A stretch of DNA of 64,000 nucleotides from an uncultured Bacteroidales bacterium (GCA_902787575.1 CADAGX010000011.1:1-64000), one strand, 5' to 3'. Numbered from the stretch's first letter, positions 24,555 through 34,214 are shown. The notes: generated from the sequence alone by a model not told the origin. Numbers and translations: made by a program.

Positions 24555-25390
24555 TCCTCGTCAGTCTCCTCTTCTGTCTTGCCTGCGCTCCAAACTTTGT
24601 CGAAGAAGTTGGGGTACGCAGTGCCATAGTTCTCGGCTTTCTGCGTGGCGAGATATGGTTTGTCGAGTGTGCGAATGTAGTTGCGGAATTCAGCATTGGC
24701 ACGCATCAGGCTCACTCCGTCGGCGTACTTCATGCCCAGGTAGTTCAGCGCTTGCATGTTGTCCGTTACGGGCACGCCCTGCAGCGCGTCGATGTTGGCA
24801 CTGCGGAACTGGAGAATGCTGGCGAAATTCTCGGGAAGTGGCGCCTTGAGTGCGTCGTCGGAGGGAGTGTACACCACACGACAGTCGCGGAACGACGGTT
24901 CTTCGCTGTAGGCTGTCTTAATGTAAAGCGGTATGATGCTGCTCATCCATCCCTGGCAATGTATTACCTCAGGAATCCATCGCAATTTTTTTACGGTCTC
25001 CAGTACGCCACGTGCGTAGAATACTGCGCGTTCTGTGTTGTCGGAATATTCCTGGCCCTTCTCGTCCTTTGCCATATGTCGCTTGCTGAAATAGTCATCA
25101 TTGTCGATGAAATAAACTTGCATGCGGGTGGACGGAATGCTGGCGACCTTAATAACGAGCGTGTGATCTGTGTCGTCTATAATCAGATTCATGCCGCTGA
25201 GCCGGATAACTTCGTGAAGCTGGTTCCGACGCTCATTTATGTTTCCCCATTTAGGCATGAAAGTTCTAATTTCGCGGTTGCGTGTTTGTGTGGCTTCTGC
25301 GATTTCGCGTCCGACGCGCGAGAGGGGAGAGTCTGGCACGTAAGGCGTAATTTCCTGCGTGATGAACAGTATTTTCTTTGCTTTACTCAT
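24551..25390 (-). CDS. Starch/glycogen-synthase-like protein with only the N-terminal GT5 domain
   Basis: 279 residues from the ATG at 25,390 (MSKAKKILFITQEITPYVPDSPLSRVGREI); another ATG 12 bases upstream (MSNT) is possible, and longer starts run into the promoter. The sequence is clearly related to the donor-less half of ADP-glucose glycogen synthases: EIRTFMPKWGNINERRNQLHEVIRLSGM, YFIDNDDYF, ERAVFYARGVLE and VIHCQGWMSSIIPLYI. The C-terminal nucleotide-binding half, with the catalytic EX7E motif, is absent, so it is unlikely to be a working synthase. Shortened forms like this are usual in Bacteroidales at this location. Role unknown. Confidence 0.85.
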   Translation of the reverse strand: MSKAKKILFITQEITPYVPDSPLSRVGREIAEATQTRNREIRTFMPKWGNINERRNQLHEVIRLSGMNLIIDDTDHTLVIKVASIPSTRMQVYFIDNDDYFSKRHMAKDEKGQEYSDNTERAVFYARGVLETVKKLRWIPEVIHCQGWMSSIIPLYIKTAYSEEPSFRDCRVVYTPSDDALKAPLPENFASILQFRSANIDALQGVPVTDNMQALNYLGMKYADGVSLMRANAEFRNYIRTLDKPYLATQKAENYGTAYPNFFDKVWSAGKTEEETDEE

Positions 25391-25414
25391 CGTGTTGGAC
25401 ATTATATTCCGCCA

Positions 25415-25422
25415 CAAAATTA
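25415..25422 (-). promoter_or_regulatory. Promoter -7 element of the starch-synthase-like gene
   Basis: TAATTTTG on the minus strand, about 25 bases before the ATG at 25,390; a start at 25,402 would leave almost no leader. Confidence 0.6.
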
Positions 25423-25563
25423 CGAAAAAAAACTTAGATTTTCGGCTTGCAGCGTGCAAAAGTGTGCTAAAAAGCGCTTTTTTGTCATTAAATCCGCGAA
25501 ATGTTTTCTTGTTTGCAGAATTCTGTGTTATTTTGCGCTGCTTTTCAGAGAGACTGAACGAAA

Positions 25564-26406
25564 ATGTTGATATGTAAAAAGGTACTGGAGTTGCGTCAGC
25601 ATCTCGACGCTTGCCGTCAGAAAGGACAGCGCATCGGGTTGGTTCCCACGATGGGAGCCTTGCATGCTGGCCATGCTTCGCTTGTGCGCCGTAGTGTGGC
25701 GGAGAATGACGTCACTGTGGTAAGCGTATTTCTGAACCCCACACAGTTTAACGACAAATCCGACCTTGAGCGCTATCCGCGCACGCTGGAGGCCGACTGC
25801 GCCCTGCTGGAGCAGTGCGGTGCCCAAGTGGTGTTTGCGCCGAGTGTCGAGGAAGTTTATCCCGAACCCGACATGCGCGTCTTCTCTTATCCTCCCACAG
25901 ATTCCGTCATGGAGGGAGCATTCCGTCCGGGACACTTCAATGGCGTGTGTCAGGTGGTCAGCAAACTTTTTATGTTTGCCGAGCCCGACCGTGCGTACTT
26001 CGGCGAGAAGGATTTCCAGCAGATAGCCGTTATTCGCCGCATGGTGGAAGACTTGGAGCTGCCCGTCGAAATCGTTCCGTGTCCGGTTATCCGCGAGGAA
26101 AGTGGACTTGCCATGAGTAGCCGCAACACGTTGCTCACACCCGAAGAACGCGTGTTGGCTGCCAACATCTACCGCATTCTGCACGAAAGCACCATGCTGC
26201 ATCAGTCGGTTGGCGCTACGCACGACTACGTGGTACAGGCCATCGATGCCATTGACGGCCTTCAGGTGCAGTACTACAATATTGTGGACGGCAAGACGCT
26301 GGCCGACGTTTCCTCGTGGGACGAGGCCGACGACATTGTGGGTTGCATTACGGTTTTCTGCGGCCACACGCCGATTCGATTGATTGACCACATCAGATAC
26401 AAATAG
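25564..26406 (+). CDS. panC: Pantothenate synthetase
   Basis: 280 residues. ATP-dependent joining of pantoate and beta-alanine, in the cytoplasm. Signature motifs: [10 protein letters not shown] at 28-37 (H34 and H37 for ATP), [36 protein letters not shown] and [12 protein letters not shown] (KMSKS-like region). All are intact. panD follows after 2 bases, making a two-gene beta-alanine-to-pantothenate unit, divergent from the starch-synthase-like gene. Confidence 0.97.
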   Translation: MLICKKVLELRQHLDACRQKGQRIGLVPTMGALHAGHASLVRRSVAENDVTVVSVFLNPTQFNDKSDLERYPRTLEADCALLEQCGAQVVFAPSVEEVYPEPDMRVFSYPPTDSVMEGAFRPGHFNGVCQVVSKLFMFAEPDRAYFGEKDFQQIAVIRRMVEDLELPVEIVPCPVIREESGLAMSSRNTLLTPEERVLAANIYRILHESTMLHQSVGATHDYVVQAIDAIDGLQVQYYNIVDGKTLADVSSWDEADDIVGCITVFCGHTPIRLIDHIRYK

Positions 26407-26408
26407 CC

Positions 26409-26756
26409 ATGATGATAGAAGTCTTGAAATCAAAGCTGCACTGCGTCACGGTGACGGAGGCAAATCTCAATTACATGGGCAGCATCACCATTGACGAAGC
26501 GCTGATGGAGGCCGCCGGACTGGTGCCGGGCGAGAAAGTGCAGGTGGTGGACAACAACAACGGCGAGCGTTTCGAAACTTACGTCATCGTGGGCGAGCGC
26601 AATTCGGGCTGCATATGCCTCAACGGCGCCGCAGCGCGCAAGGTGCTGGTGGGCGACACGGTCATCATCATTGCCTATGCCCTGATGGACTACGAGGAGG
26701 CAAAAACGTTCCGTCCGCGCGTTGTTTTCCCGCAGAACAACCGCTTGACAGATTGA
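26409..26756 (+). CDS. panD: Aspartate 1-decarboxylase, pyruvoyl type (precursor)
   Basis: 115 residues. Produces beta-alanine for PanC. The proenzyme cleaves itself between G24 and S25 (YMGSITID), the serine becoming the pyruvoyl cofactor. The ATG at 26,409 puts the cleavage serine at residue 25, as in characterised enzymes. [20 protein letters not shown] is the family C-terminal block. Immediately downstream of panC, with a terminator after it. Confidence 0.97.
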   Translation: MMIEVLKSKLHCVTVTEANLNYMGSITIDEALMEAAGLVPGEKVQVVDNNNGERFETYVIVGERNSGCICLNGAAARKVLVGDTVIIIAYALMDYEEAKTFRPRVVFPQNNRLTD

Positions 26757-26813
26757 CGTGCGGTATTTTTATTTCCGCGCGCAGTTTCCAGGAAACTACA
26801 GGTGAGAAATACA

Positions 26814-26852
26814 GCAGGGGCGGCCAGAATTTTTGGCCGCCCCTGCATTTTT
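26814..26852 (+). terminator. Terminator of panC-panD
   Basis: GCAGGGGCGGCC (26,814-26,825) and GGCCGCCCCTGC (26,835-26,846) pair over 12 bp, followed by ATTTTTA. Confidence 0.92.
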
Positions 26853-26887
26853 ATCCGTCTCGCACTGCGCAGTGCAGCGGCGACGTG

Positions 26888-27889
26888 TTATTTCAGTTCG
26901 CGCACGTATATGTCGCGGAAGTTCACGAGGCTGCCGTGCGCCTGCATCTCTATCTGGTCGCATTCCGGCAGCGGCTGACTGCGGTCCCAATAGTTCTCCA
27001 TCGTGACGTTGTCCACCACTTTTATTCCGTTCAGCAGCACCGTCACTTTGTCTCCCACGAGGCGGATGTAGAAACTGTTCCACTCGCCCAGCTTGTTGTC
27101 AGCCACTTCGCTGGGTTTGCTCACGTTCTTTTTGTTGTTGTAGAGGCCGCCGGAGCCCACCTGGGCGCCCACGTTCACACGTGCAATGTCCCAAATCTGC
27201 ACCTGTGGCGTGCCGCGCAGATAAATTCCTGCGTCGGGCTCCTTGCCGTTCGGGTCGAGACGCCAGTCCACGTACATCTCAAAATCGCGGTAATCCTTGG
27301 CCGTACAGATATTGTCGTATCCCGTTCCCACGTATGTCAGGCAGCCATCCTGCACCGTCCAGTCGCGACGCATCATGTCATCCGCCTTACGCTGTTCCTC
27401 CACCAGTTTCTGTCCGTCCATGGCACGGCGCGCTTTGGGATTCTCCACCAGGCCCTTCCATCCTGTCAGGTCGCGCCCATTGAATATCTGCACGAATCCT
27501 TTTTCTCCCGCGTCAGCGCGGTCCAGATATTGCTGCACCAGCAACTGGTCGGCCTTCTTCAGCATCGGCAGCACGTCCTCCAGCAGTTGTCTCGTGTTTG
27601 CGCCGTTGTATTCGGGGTGCGACACGGCAATATGTGCCACCACTTGCGCAGCTGTCTTGCGCAGACGGTCGTCTTGCAGGTATTGCGCCACGTACATCAT
27701 GCCTTGGAACGTGCCCGTTGACTCTATCTGCAGCAGAATCTTCTTCTGCTGTTTCGGAGTCACGGCGGCCGACATCTGTTTGCGTAGTGTCAGATAGTGG
27801 TTCTCGGGTGTGTCGGGGTAGGCTTTCGCGCCGCTCGAGACGAGTAGCATCAGTGCCGTTGCGGCCAATGCAAATAATTTCTTTCTCAT
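26888..27889 (-). CDS. Secreted DUF1080 (3-keto-disaccharide hydrolase domain) protein
   Basis: 333 residues with a signal peptide (cleavage near AKA-YP). Residues about 25-130 are a helical, HEAT-like segment (LLQIESTGTFQGMMYVAQYLQDDRLRK). Residues about 135-333 are the DUF1080 concanavalin-like domain: GFVQIFNGRDLTGWKG, DGCLTYVG, FEMYVDWRLD, PDAGIYLRGTPQVQIWD, and the closing LVNFRDIYVREL. Members bind or hydrolyse sugar derivatives in the envelope. It lies 67 bases after the beta-propeller lipoprotein on the same strand. Confidence 0.85.
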   Translation of the reverse strand: MRKKLFALAATALMLLVSSGAKAYPDTPENHYLTLRKQMSAAVTPKQQKKILLQIESTGTFQGMMYVAQYLQDDRLRKTAAQVVAHIAVSHPEYNGANTRQLLEDVLPMLKKADQLLVQQYLDRADAGEKGFVQIFNGRDLTGWKGLVENPKARRAMDGQKLVEEQRKADDMMRRDWTVQDGCLTYVGTGYDNICTAKDYRDFEMYVDWRLDPNGKEPDAGIYLRGTPQVQIWDIARVNVGAQVGSGGLYNNKKNVSKPSEVADNKLGEWNSFYIRLVGDKVTVLLNGIKVVDNVTMENYWDRSQPLPECDQIEMQAHGSLVNFRDIYVRELK

Positions 27890-27956
27890 CTTTCTTTGTT
27901 TTTTTTAGGTTTATGTTGTCTTTTGTTCTTATTCCGTGTCGGAAGTCTGGTTTTCG

Positions 27957-29246
27957 CTACTTCCATTTTACGTCTCTCAGGTAAACTTGGCGCGACCCTT
28001 CGTGCACCGAGTTGAAAGCAAGTTGGCTGCCGTCGCTCTTCCAGCGGGCGTGGAGGTCGCAGCGCGAATATTGTTCCTTATATTCGTCGGGCACGCGGAA
28101 TCTGCCAAGCGAGATAATTGCTTCGTCCTCCAGCCGCAGCAGAACCCAACTGCGGTAGCCGTCTTTGTTCCAGTAGCCTTCGCTGCTGATAAACTTGCCA
28201 TTTGGCGAAAAGACGCAATGTCCGTCCCAATCCATGATGCCCGGAGCCAGATGGCGCACGTTGTCTTCCTCGCCCACCGTGAAGACCGTATGCGCCCAGC
28301 ATTCGCCGCCGTCCCATTTGGCTGTGACGGCCAGTGTTTCGTTGTCTTTCCAGTTGAAGTGCGAGCCTTCCCATCCGTCGGGGAAGCAGCGGTGCAGTCT
28401 GGTCCCATCTGTGTTGATGGTGAAAGAAACGGTCTTCCAGGCATATACGTAGCCCCGTTTCTCGAGTTGTGAGCTGAAGTCCTGCACCGTCCTCGCGAGG
28501 AAAAATACTTTGCTGGCGTCCGGACTGATGATGGTGTGGCAGAAATATGCCAGTCCGTCGTCCGACGTAATTTCTGGCATTTGTTCTTTGGCGTCGGCCA
28601 CAGACAGAAGCAAACGTTCTTCGCCCGTCTTCAGATTTATCAGCCACAGCCCGTCGTTTGCCGGCCATGTCTCCGATGCAAGTGCGTCCTGCCCGCTGCC
28701 TGCGTAACCATAATCTGGCCGGCAGAGACGCAGGCGCGCGTAATTGATGCTTACTGCCCACTCGCCCGCAGCATTCACCGCGCTAATGGGGCGCGGCAGG
28801 ATGCGTTCCGCACCCGTTTTCCAGTTTAGCAAGACTGATACGAATTTTCCGTCTCGACAATCGTTGAAAACGCAGAGCCCATCCTCCCATGGCAGCCAAT
28901 GAAACATGGCCGCCTCCTGAAAATTCCAGCATGTCGTCTTGCTGATGGGGATGTATCGGCAGTTGTCTTCGAGGTCCACAAGGCCAATCTCTGCCGTGTC
29001 GGACGCCTCAGCCAGCCGCCCGGAGAAGGTAGTCTCCAGCACACACACGAAACGCCCGTCGGGACTCCAGGCATTTATGCCAAAATAGTTGGCAAGAAAA
29101 TGCTCGCCCGGCGCATGGGTGATGGCATACGGCTCGCTAACTTCGGGGAACGGCGTGGGAGATTTCTTGCAGGCGCCAAGCAGAAGCGGCAGGGCAAGAA
29201 TGGCAAGCAGTGGCTGCATCTTTTTCGTTATCATGTGTGTTCGCAT
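27957..29246 (-). CDS. Beta-propeller lipoprotein, possibly oligogalacturonide-lyase-like
   Basis: 429 residues (an internal start at M5 is equally good). Lipobox LLLGAC. The body has repeated propeller strands of the TolB/WD40-like kind (INAWSPDGRFVCVLE, TIISPDASKVFFLA, CVFSPNGKFISSEGY, ARWKSDGSQLAFNS). Secreted propellers with this repeat include PL22 oligogalacturonate lyases, and the nearby GH28 and GH2 genes make that attractive, but I do not see decisive catalytic residues. It begins 3 bases after the GH2 stop, so the two are co-transcribed. Confidence 0.7.
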   Translation of the reverse strand: MRTHMITKKMQPLLAILALPLLLGACKKSPTPFPEVSEPYAITHAPGEHFLANYFGINAWSPDGRFVCVLETTFSGRLAEASDTAEIGLVDLEDNCRYIPISKTTCWNFQEAAMFHWLPWEDGLCVFNDCRDGKFVSVLLNWKTGAERILPRPISAVNAAGEWAVSINYARLRLCRPDYGYAGSGQDALASETWPANDGLWLINLKTGEERLLLSVADAKEQMPEITSDDGLAYFCHTIISPDASKVFFLARTVQDFSSQLEKRGYVYAWKTVSFTINTDGTRLHRCFPDGWEGSHFNWKDNETLAVTAKWDGGECWAHTVFTVGEEDNVRHLAPGIMDWDGHCVFSPNGKFISSEGYWNKDGYRSWVLLRLEDEAIISLGRFRVPDEYKEQYSRCDLHARWKSDGSQLAFNSVHEGSRQVYLRDVKWK

Positions 29247-29249
29247 GTA

Positions 29250-31064
29250 TTATTTGTTCTTGTACCAGTCGCGCATCACGTAGAAAGCTTTTTTCTTCTC
29301 GCCCATGTCGCTGATAAGGCCTTTGCGGTTGTAATAGTCTTGCACGTCGGGCAGCACACGACGTGGGGAACGAAAATCCTTGAGTATCCAAGGTGTGGTG
29401 CCGGCCAGCCCGTCGATTTTCTCCAGCATTTCGAGATTCTCTTTGTACAGGTTCTCTTGGAATTCTTCTGTCCATCGCTGATTTTTCTTGCCGTGAAAAC
29501 CGTATTTCGCACCGCCGCCAAACTCGCTTACAATGACAGGTTTGTCGTACGGGATTTCCCATTTCATTTTTGACGCGTCGTTCACATCGCGATACCAGCC
29601 GACGTATTGGTTGAAGCTCACGACGTCCACGTATTTGTGCATGTTGTCGCTGAGGCGGTTCACGTAATCCGAGGCGCCCGACACTTCCATAGCCATGGAT
29701 ATAAGGCGGCTGTCGTCGAGACTGCGTGCGTGAATGGCAAGATTGCCCAAGAAAGTGTCGCGCTCGGCCGAGTGAGGCGTCTCGTTGGCTATGCTCCAGA
29801 TGATGACATTCGCGCGGTTGTGGTCGCGACGTATCATGTCGGTGAGTTGCTGCTTTGCATTCTCGAATGTCGCAGGGTTCGTCCAGTCGATTGTCCAGTA
29901 AACGGGAATTTCCGACCACACCATAATTCCCATGCGTTCGGCCTCGCGTACCATTTCCTCGTGGTGGGGATAATGCGCCAGCCTGACGAAATTGCAGCCC
30001 AGCTCCTTCGCCCAAGTAAGAAGTGTGCGTGCATCTTTCGAGTTGTTGGCGCGCCCGCCGCCGTACGGCCTTTCGTTGTGGATGCAAACGCCCTTCAGAA
30101 ATATCGGTTGGCCGTTCAGCAGGATTTTTTTGCCGCGTGCTTCTATGGTGCGGAACCCTATCTCGTCGCGGATTGTGGTGGCGCCAAGCGAGATGAGAAC
30201 CTGATAGAGTCGGGGATTCATGGGCGACCAGAGAGAAATCTTCTTGGCGCTGACTTTGAGGCTGCCTTCCACTCTGCCGTCGGCATCGGTCGTGAACTGT
30301 TGGTCTATGCGCAGTTCGGGGATACAGACGCGTACTTTCTGCCCGGCTTCGCTGTGGTTGAGTCGGGCCGAAAAGCTGATTTCGCGTGTACGGGCTTTGG
30401 TTTCCGCCTTTTCGAGCTGCAGATTGTAATCTTCTATGTAGGTGGCAGGAACGCTGACAAGGCGCACATCTCGAGTTATGCCGCCATAATTCCACCAATC
30501 GAAGATTTGTGTCGGCACGTCTTCCGCGTGGCGTTTGTTGTCCGCCTTCACGATAACAAAATTCTTGCCTTCGAGCAGATCCGTAACGTCGTAGTTAAAC
30601 GGTGTGAAGCCGCCTACGTGGTGACCAACTTCCTTGCCGTTTACCCAGATGTGGCTGTCGTAGTTGATGGCGCCAAAGTAGAGAATCGAGCGGCAACCCG
30701 GTGTTTTCTTTGCCGTGAAGTTCTTTTTGAACCAGATTGTGCCTTCGTAAAAAAACAGACGCTCGTCCTGCGTATTCCAGTCCGAGGGAATCTGCATCGT
30801 TGGCGCCTTGTCGAAATCGTATTCTATCAAGTCTTCCGGTTTTTGCGGCTTGGCGTTTAGGAAGAATCCGCTGCTTGTGGGCTTCATGCGGTAGTTGTAG
30901 TAACCTTCCTCCTGCACGTCGACGATGTAGTTCCAAGGCCCGTTGAGCGACACGCTCTCGTATGCTTTTATGTTCTGGATGAGTGGCAACTCACGGTTTG
31001 CAGCGCAGACCTGCATACCGAAGGCCGCGAGAAGCGCGGTCAGCACACACAGGTATCTTTTCAT
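29250..31064 (-). CDS. Secreted GH2 glycoside hydrolase (beta-glucuronidase/galactosidase type)
   Basis: 604 residues from the ATG at 31,064, which gives a proper signal peptide (MKRYLCVLTALLAAFGMQVCAA). GH2 layout: sugar-binding jelly roll (about 30-205, with GTIWFKKNF and FDWWNYGGITRDV), immunoglobulin-like domain (to about 310), then a TIM barrel with KGVCIHNERPY, acid/base E428 in SIANETPHS and nucleophile E514 in VSEFGGGAKYG. Beta-glucuronidase-like enzymes share NYGGITRDV-type motifs, but substrate remains open. It is the first gene of a three-gene unit with the propeller lipoprotein and DUF1080 protein, 137 bases from the epimerase stop. Confidence 0.9.
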   Translation of the reverse strand: MKRYLCVLTALLAAFGMQVCAANRELPLIQNIKAYESVSLNGPWNYIVDVQEEGYYNYRMKPTSSGFFLNAKPQKPEDLIEYDFDKAPTMQIPSDWNTQDERLFFYEGTIWFKKNFTAKKTPGCRSILYFGAINYDSHIWVNGKEVGHHVGGFTPFNYDVTDLLEGKNFVIVKADNKRHAEDVPTQIFDWWNYGGITRDVRLVSVPATYIEDYNLQLEKAETKARTREISFSARLNHSEAGQKVRVCIPELRIDQQFTTDADGRVEGSLKVSAKKISLWSPMNPRLYQVLISLGATTIRDEIGFRTIEARGKKILLNGQPIFLKGVCIHNERPYGGGRANNSKDARTLLTWAKELGCNFVRLAHYPHHEEMVREAERMGIMVWSEIPVYWTIDWTNPATFENAKQQLTDMIRRDHNRANVIIWSIANETPHSAERDTFLGNLAIHARSLDDSRLISMAMEVSGASDYVNRLSDNMHKYVDVVSFNQYVGWYRDVNDASKMKWEIPYDKPVIVSEFGGGAKYGFHGKKNQRWTEEFQENLYKENLEMLEKIDGLAGTTPWILKDFRSPRRVLPDVQDYYNRKGLISDMGEKKKAFYVMRDWYKNK

Positions 31065-31120
31065 CGTATTTCGATTTTTATTTGCCACTTGGTCGTTAGC
31101 CTTTTCTTGTGTGTGAAATC

Positions 31121-31185
31121 AAAAACCCCATCCCTTTCCGCTTATTTCTCCACGCGTGGGGGAAACAAGACGGAGGGGGATGGGG
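31121..31185 (-). terminator. Terminator of the epimerase gene
   Basis: CCCCATCCC (31,126-31,134) and GGGATGGGG (31,177-31,185) pair with a further TCCG/CGGA, enclosing a small CCACGCGTGG hairpin. On the minus strand the stem is followed by TTTTTG. Confidence 0.75.
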
Positions 31186-31200
31186 AAAGTTATCTCGTGT

Positions 31201-31605
31201 TTATTCTTCGCACAGCTCGGTCAGAATTCCCACCGTGCTCTTCGGATGCAGGAATGCGATGTGCAAACCGTCAGCACCCTTGCGGGGAGCCTTGTCGATG
31301 AGACGTATGCCTTTCTCGTCGCACATGGCCAGCGCTTCGCTTACGCCGTCTTCTACCTTAAATGCCACGTGATGTACGCCACGTCCTCCGTTGTCGAGGA
31401 ATTTTTGTACCGTGCTCTCGGGGCAGGTGGGCTCCAACAATTCAATCTTTACCTCACCCACTTTCATGAATGCGGTCTTCACTTTCTGGTCTTCCACCAC
31501 TTCGGTTTTGTAAACCTCAAGGCCCAAAACGTCCTTGAAATAGGGCAGCACAGCGTCAATGCTCTGCACGGCAATGCCCAAGTGCTCGATTCTGGAAATT
31601 TTCAT
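31201..31605 (-). CDS. mce: Methylmalonyl-CoA epimerase
   Basis: 134 residues, vicinal-oxygen-chelate fold. It interconverts the (R) and (S) forms of methylmalonyl-CoA in the succinate-propionate route. Metal and catalytic residues in place: IEHLGIAV (His8), KIELLEP (Glu), GVHHVAF (His) and the C-terminal ELCE (Glu). The mutase subunits and carboxylase are not in this window, so here it is a single gene with its own promoter and terminator. Confidence 0.95.
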   Translation of the reverse strand: MKISRIEHLGIAVQSIDAVLPYFKDVLGLEVYKTEVVEDQKVKTAFMKVGEVKIELLEPTCPESTVQKFLDNGGRGVHHVAFKVEDGVSEALAMCDEKGIRLIDKAPRKGADGLHIAFLHPKSTVGILTELCEE

Positions 31606-31645
31606 CTTGTTTGTTTTTTAAAAGTTAAGTTTCACAAATCCGATA

Positions 31646-31676
31646 CAAAGTTACACATTTTTCCCGTTACCGCCAA
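31646..31676 (-). promoter_or_regulatory. Promoter of the epimerase gene
   Basis: Minus-strand TAACTTTG (31,646-31,653) with TTG (31,674-31,676) 20 bases upstream. Confidence 0.65.
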
Positions 31677-31749
31677 GCGTTCGCGCCAGAAAAGCACTTT
31701 CCGTCTCGTCGCTCGCCGTTTTTTAGCCTCTGCCCGTACTTTCTTTTTT

Positions 31750-31803
31750 GCCACGTGTGACATCGCCGGAAACCACACGCAGTTTTTTCTCCGCCACACG
31801 TGG
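31750..31803. repeat. ACGTGTGG-type palindromic boxes downstream of the TonB receptor
   Basis: GCCACGTGTGA, ACCACACGC and GCCACACGTGG occur within 54 bases; the first and last are inverse and could pair. Same motif as at 8,621 and 22,876. Confidence 0.6.
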
Positions 31804-31832
31804 TTTTCGGGCGGACGAAGGCAGGGCTGTTT

Positions 31833-34214
31833 TTACAGTTCGATAAGAATTCTCGCGTTGAGCATGCGACCTGTCAAATAATTTGGGACAGCGTATTGGT
31901 GATTGCTGATATCTGTCACCCAATAGTAGCTGCTCACGTTGTTGAGGCCGAAAATGTTGAAGCAGTCGAGTCCCAGCCAAATATTGCGCAGTGGAATCCG
32001 TCGTTGCCGCTCTTCGTTGTCGAGCAGACGATAGTTCATACCCAAGTCCACACGCTTGTATGCCGGAGCGCGGAAGGCGTTTCGCTCCAATCCTGTGTGT
32101 GGCGGACCGAATGGCAACCCGTCGGCAAACGAGGCTTTCATGGTAAGTTTCCAGCGTGTCGTGCCGGGGAAATAATCCGAGAAGAAGAGATTCAGATTGT
32201 ACCGCTGGTCGGTGGGCTGCGGAATGTGGCGTCCGTTCAGCGTCATTTGGGCCTTCATAATCCCAATGCTGATCCATGAGTCGGTGCCCGGCACAAATTC
32301 TCCGTAAATCTTGAAGTCCGAGCCAACGACGTATCCCGTGGCGCAGTTGTTGCCGTAATACACGATTTTTACGTTGTCAACGTTGTACGGATTCAGGCGA
32401 GACTGCGCCTTGTAATACAACTCCGTGGTGAATTTAAACGGGCGGCCCGTGACGCGGAACTTGTATTCCATTCCTGCCACGAGTTGAAACGAGCGTTGCG
32501 ACTTTATCCCTCGATTTAGCACGACCGACGTGTTGCCAGCCGCAGTCACCGTGTCGCGCAACTCCTTGTAGAATGGACGCTGATAGTAGAGGCCGGTGGC
32601 CAGACGGAACGTGAAATCCTCGTTCCCGGCCGGCACAAATCCCAGACTGGCGCGCGGCGAGAACAGCCATTCCTCGTTCCAGCCCCAGTACGAAAGCCTG
32701 GCGCCGTAGTTCACGCTCAAGATACCCACGCGGCTCTCGCGTCGATATGTGTCTTGGGCGTATAGTTCCATCTGGTCCGAACTGATGTGGTTCACGCTCC
32801 GCATGTTGTAAATCACCCGCACGTCGTGTCCGGTGTGCGGCACGCTGTAACCTGCGCTGTCGCGATACTCCCATTCGCGCGCGTTCTCTTTAATATCTTC
32901 GTGCCGCCAGCCGAGACCTGTCTGTACGTGGTGTGCGCCGCGGCGTAGCACGTAAGACAGCTTTGCCGACTCGGCTCGGCTGTTAAGCCAGTTGCGGGCG
33001 TGTTCCATATACGTGCCGACGCCCAGCTGCTCGTCGCCGTTGGTTTCGTTGAGCCAATACTGGCCTTGAATATCGTAAGACTCGCGCTCACGAGTGGTGA
33101 ACGCGGAAGCCGACAAACTGAGTTCGCCGCCCGTGCCGACGCGCCGTCCCAATTTCACGGCCCCGAACAGCGTGCGGAAAAGGTCCTTCTCTTTTCCGTC
33201 GAAGTACACGCGGAAACTCTTCACGTCTTCCAACGTACCGAAGCGTGTCTCGCGGTCTTTCGGTCGGAAGTCGTAGTTGTTTTTGCTGACGTAACCTATC
33301 ACATCCACGCTCCAGGCCTTCGGATGCCAGCTCATGTAAGCCTGATAGTCGAGAAAGCGCGGTCGGTATTCTCCTTTCGTCTCGAGGGAACCCAGCATGT
33401 ACTGGTTGGTTTTGTAGCGGAGGCCGTTGCTAAACGAGAAGTTGCGCTTACCGTATCCGGCATAGACGTTCGTACCGAGCAGGCTGGCCTGCAGGCTGGC
33501 TTCTGCGCGCTGTGGCCGTGCGTATGTGATGTCGAGCACGCTGCTCATCTTGTCGCCGTACTTCGCCTCGAAGCCGCCGGCACTGAAATCCACACGCTCC
33601 ACCATGTCGCTGTTGATGACCGAGAGCCCTTCCTGCTGCCCGCTGCTGATGAGCAACGGGCGGTAGATTTCCACGCCGTTCACGTAAACGCAGTTCTCGT
33701 CGAACGAGCCGCCTCTCACATTGTACTGACTGCTCAGCTCGTTGTGCGTGCTGACTCCGGCCTGCGTCGCCACTAATTCCTCCACGGCATTGCCCGTTGT
33801 GGACGGCAGGCGCTTCAGATCCTTCGTGTTCAGCTGTTGCGTGCTGCCCAGCTGACGTCGCGTGTCGGCCACCGTCAGTTCTTCCATCACTTTGCTGCTG
33901 CTGTGCATCACGATGTTGAGCGTGAGATTTCCCTTGGGGGCTTTCAGCACGCGGCGGCGAGGCTCATAACCCATCATGCTGTAGTGCAGCACTACGCTGT
34001 CTGCCGTTTGAAATTCGAGCCGGTACGTGCCGTCGAGTCCGGCGGTGGTGGCAATGGCCGTGCCTTCTACGCGCACGATGCACAGGCTCACAGGCTCTTC
34101 GTTCTCGTCCACCACGCGGCCTTTCAAGTGCACCTTCCCCGTTTCCTCTTCCTGAGCCATGACAGACAGGATGGGGAACATCAGAAGCAAAGCTATCGCG
34201 CGCAAACATTTCAT
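31833..34214 (-). CDS. TonB-dependent outer-membrane receptor with N-terminal carboxypeptidase-regulatory-like domain
   Basis: 793 residues from the ATG at 34,214 (signal MKCLRAIALLLMFPILSVMA). Residues about 27-105 form the beta-sandwich add-on (GRVVDENEEPVSLCIVRVEGT), then the plug (TGNAVEELVATQAGVSTHNELSSQYNVRGGSFDENCVYVNGVEIY), then the barrel to the C-terminus. It imports a ligand through the outer membrane using TonB energy. No SusD-type partner lies beside it and the length is short of SusC proteins, so it is not a typical SusC. Ligand unknown; it neighbours a GH28 gene transcribed the same way, 123 bases upstream. Confidence 0.88.
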   Translation of the reverse strand: MKCLRAIALLLMFPILSVMAQEEETGKVHLKGRVVDENEEPVSLCIVRVEGTAIATTAGLDGTYRLEFQTADSVVLHYSMMGYEPRRRVLKAPKGNLTLNIVMHSSSKVMEELTVADTRRQLGSTQQLNTKDLKRLPSTTGNAVEELVATQAGVSTHNELSSQYNVRGGSFDENCVYVNGVEIYRPLLISSGQQEGLSVINSDMVERVDFSAGGFEAKYGDKMSSVLDITYARPQRAEASLQASLLGTNVYAGYGKRNFSFSNGLRYKTNQYMLGSLETKGEYRPRFLDYQAYMSWHPKAWSVDVIGYVSKNNYDFRPKDRETRFGTLEDVKSFRVYFDGKEKDLFRTLFGAVKLGRRVGTGGELSLSASAFTTRERESYDIQGQYWLNETNGDEQLGVGTYMEHARNWLNSRAESAKLSYVLRRGAHHVQTGLGWRHEDIKENAREWEYRDSAGYSVPHTGHDVRVIYNMRSVNHISSDQMELYAQDTYRRESRVGILSVNYGARLSYWGWNEEWLFSPRASLGFVPAGNEDFTFRLATGLYYQRPFYKELRDTVTAAGNTSVVLNRGIKSQRSFQLVAGMEYKFRVTGRPFKFTTELYYKAQSRLNPYNVDNVKIVYYGNNCATGYVVGSDFKIYGEFVPGTDSWISIGIMKAQMTLNGRHIPQPTDQRYNLNLFFSDYFPGTTRWKLTMKASFADGLPFGPPHTGLERNAFRAPAYKRVDLGMNYRLLDNEERQRRIPLRNIWLGLDCFNIFGLNNVSSYYWVTDISNHQYAVPNYLTGRMLNARILIEL

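Noticed and set aside
31833-34214. SusC of a polysaccharide utilisation locus
   Set aside because: Too short for SusC and no SusD lipoprotein on either side.
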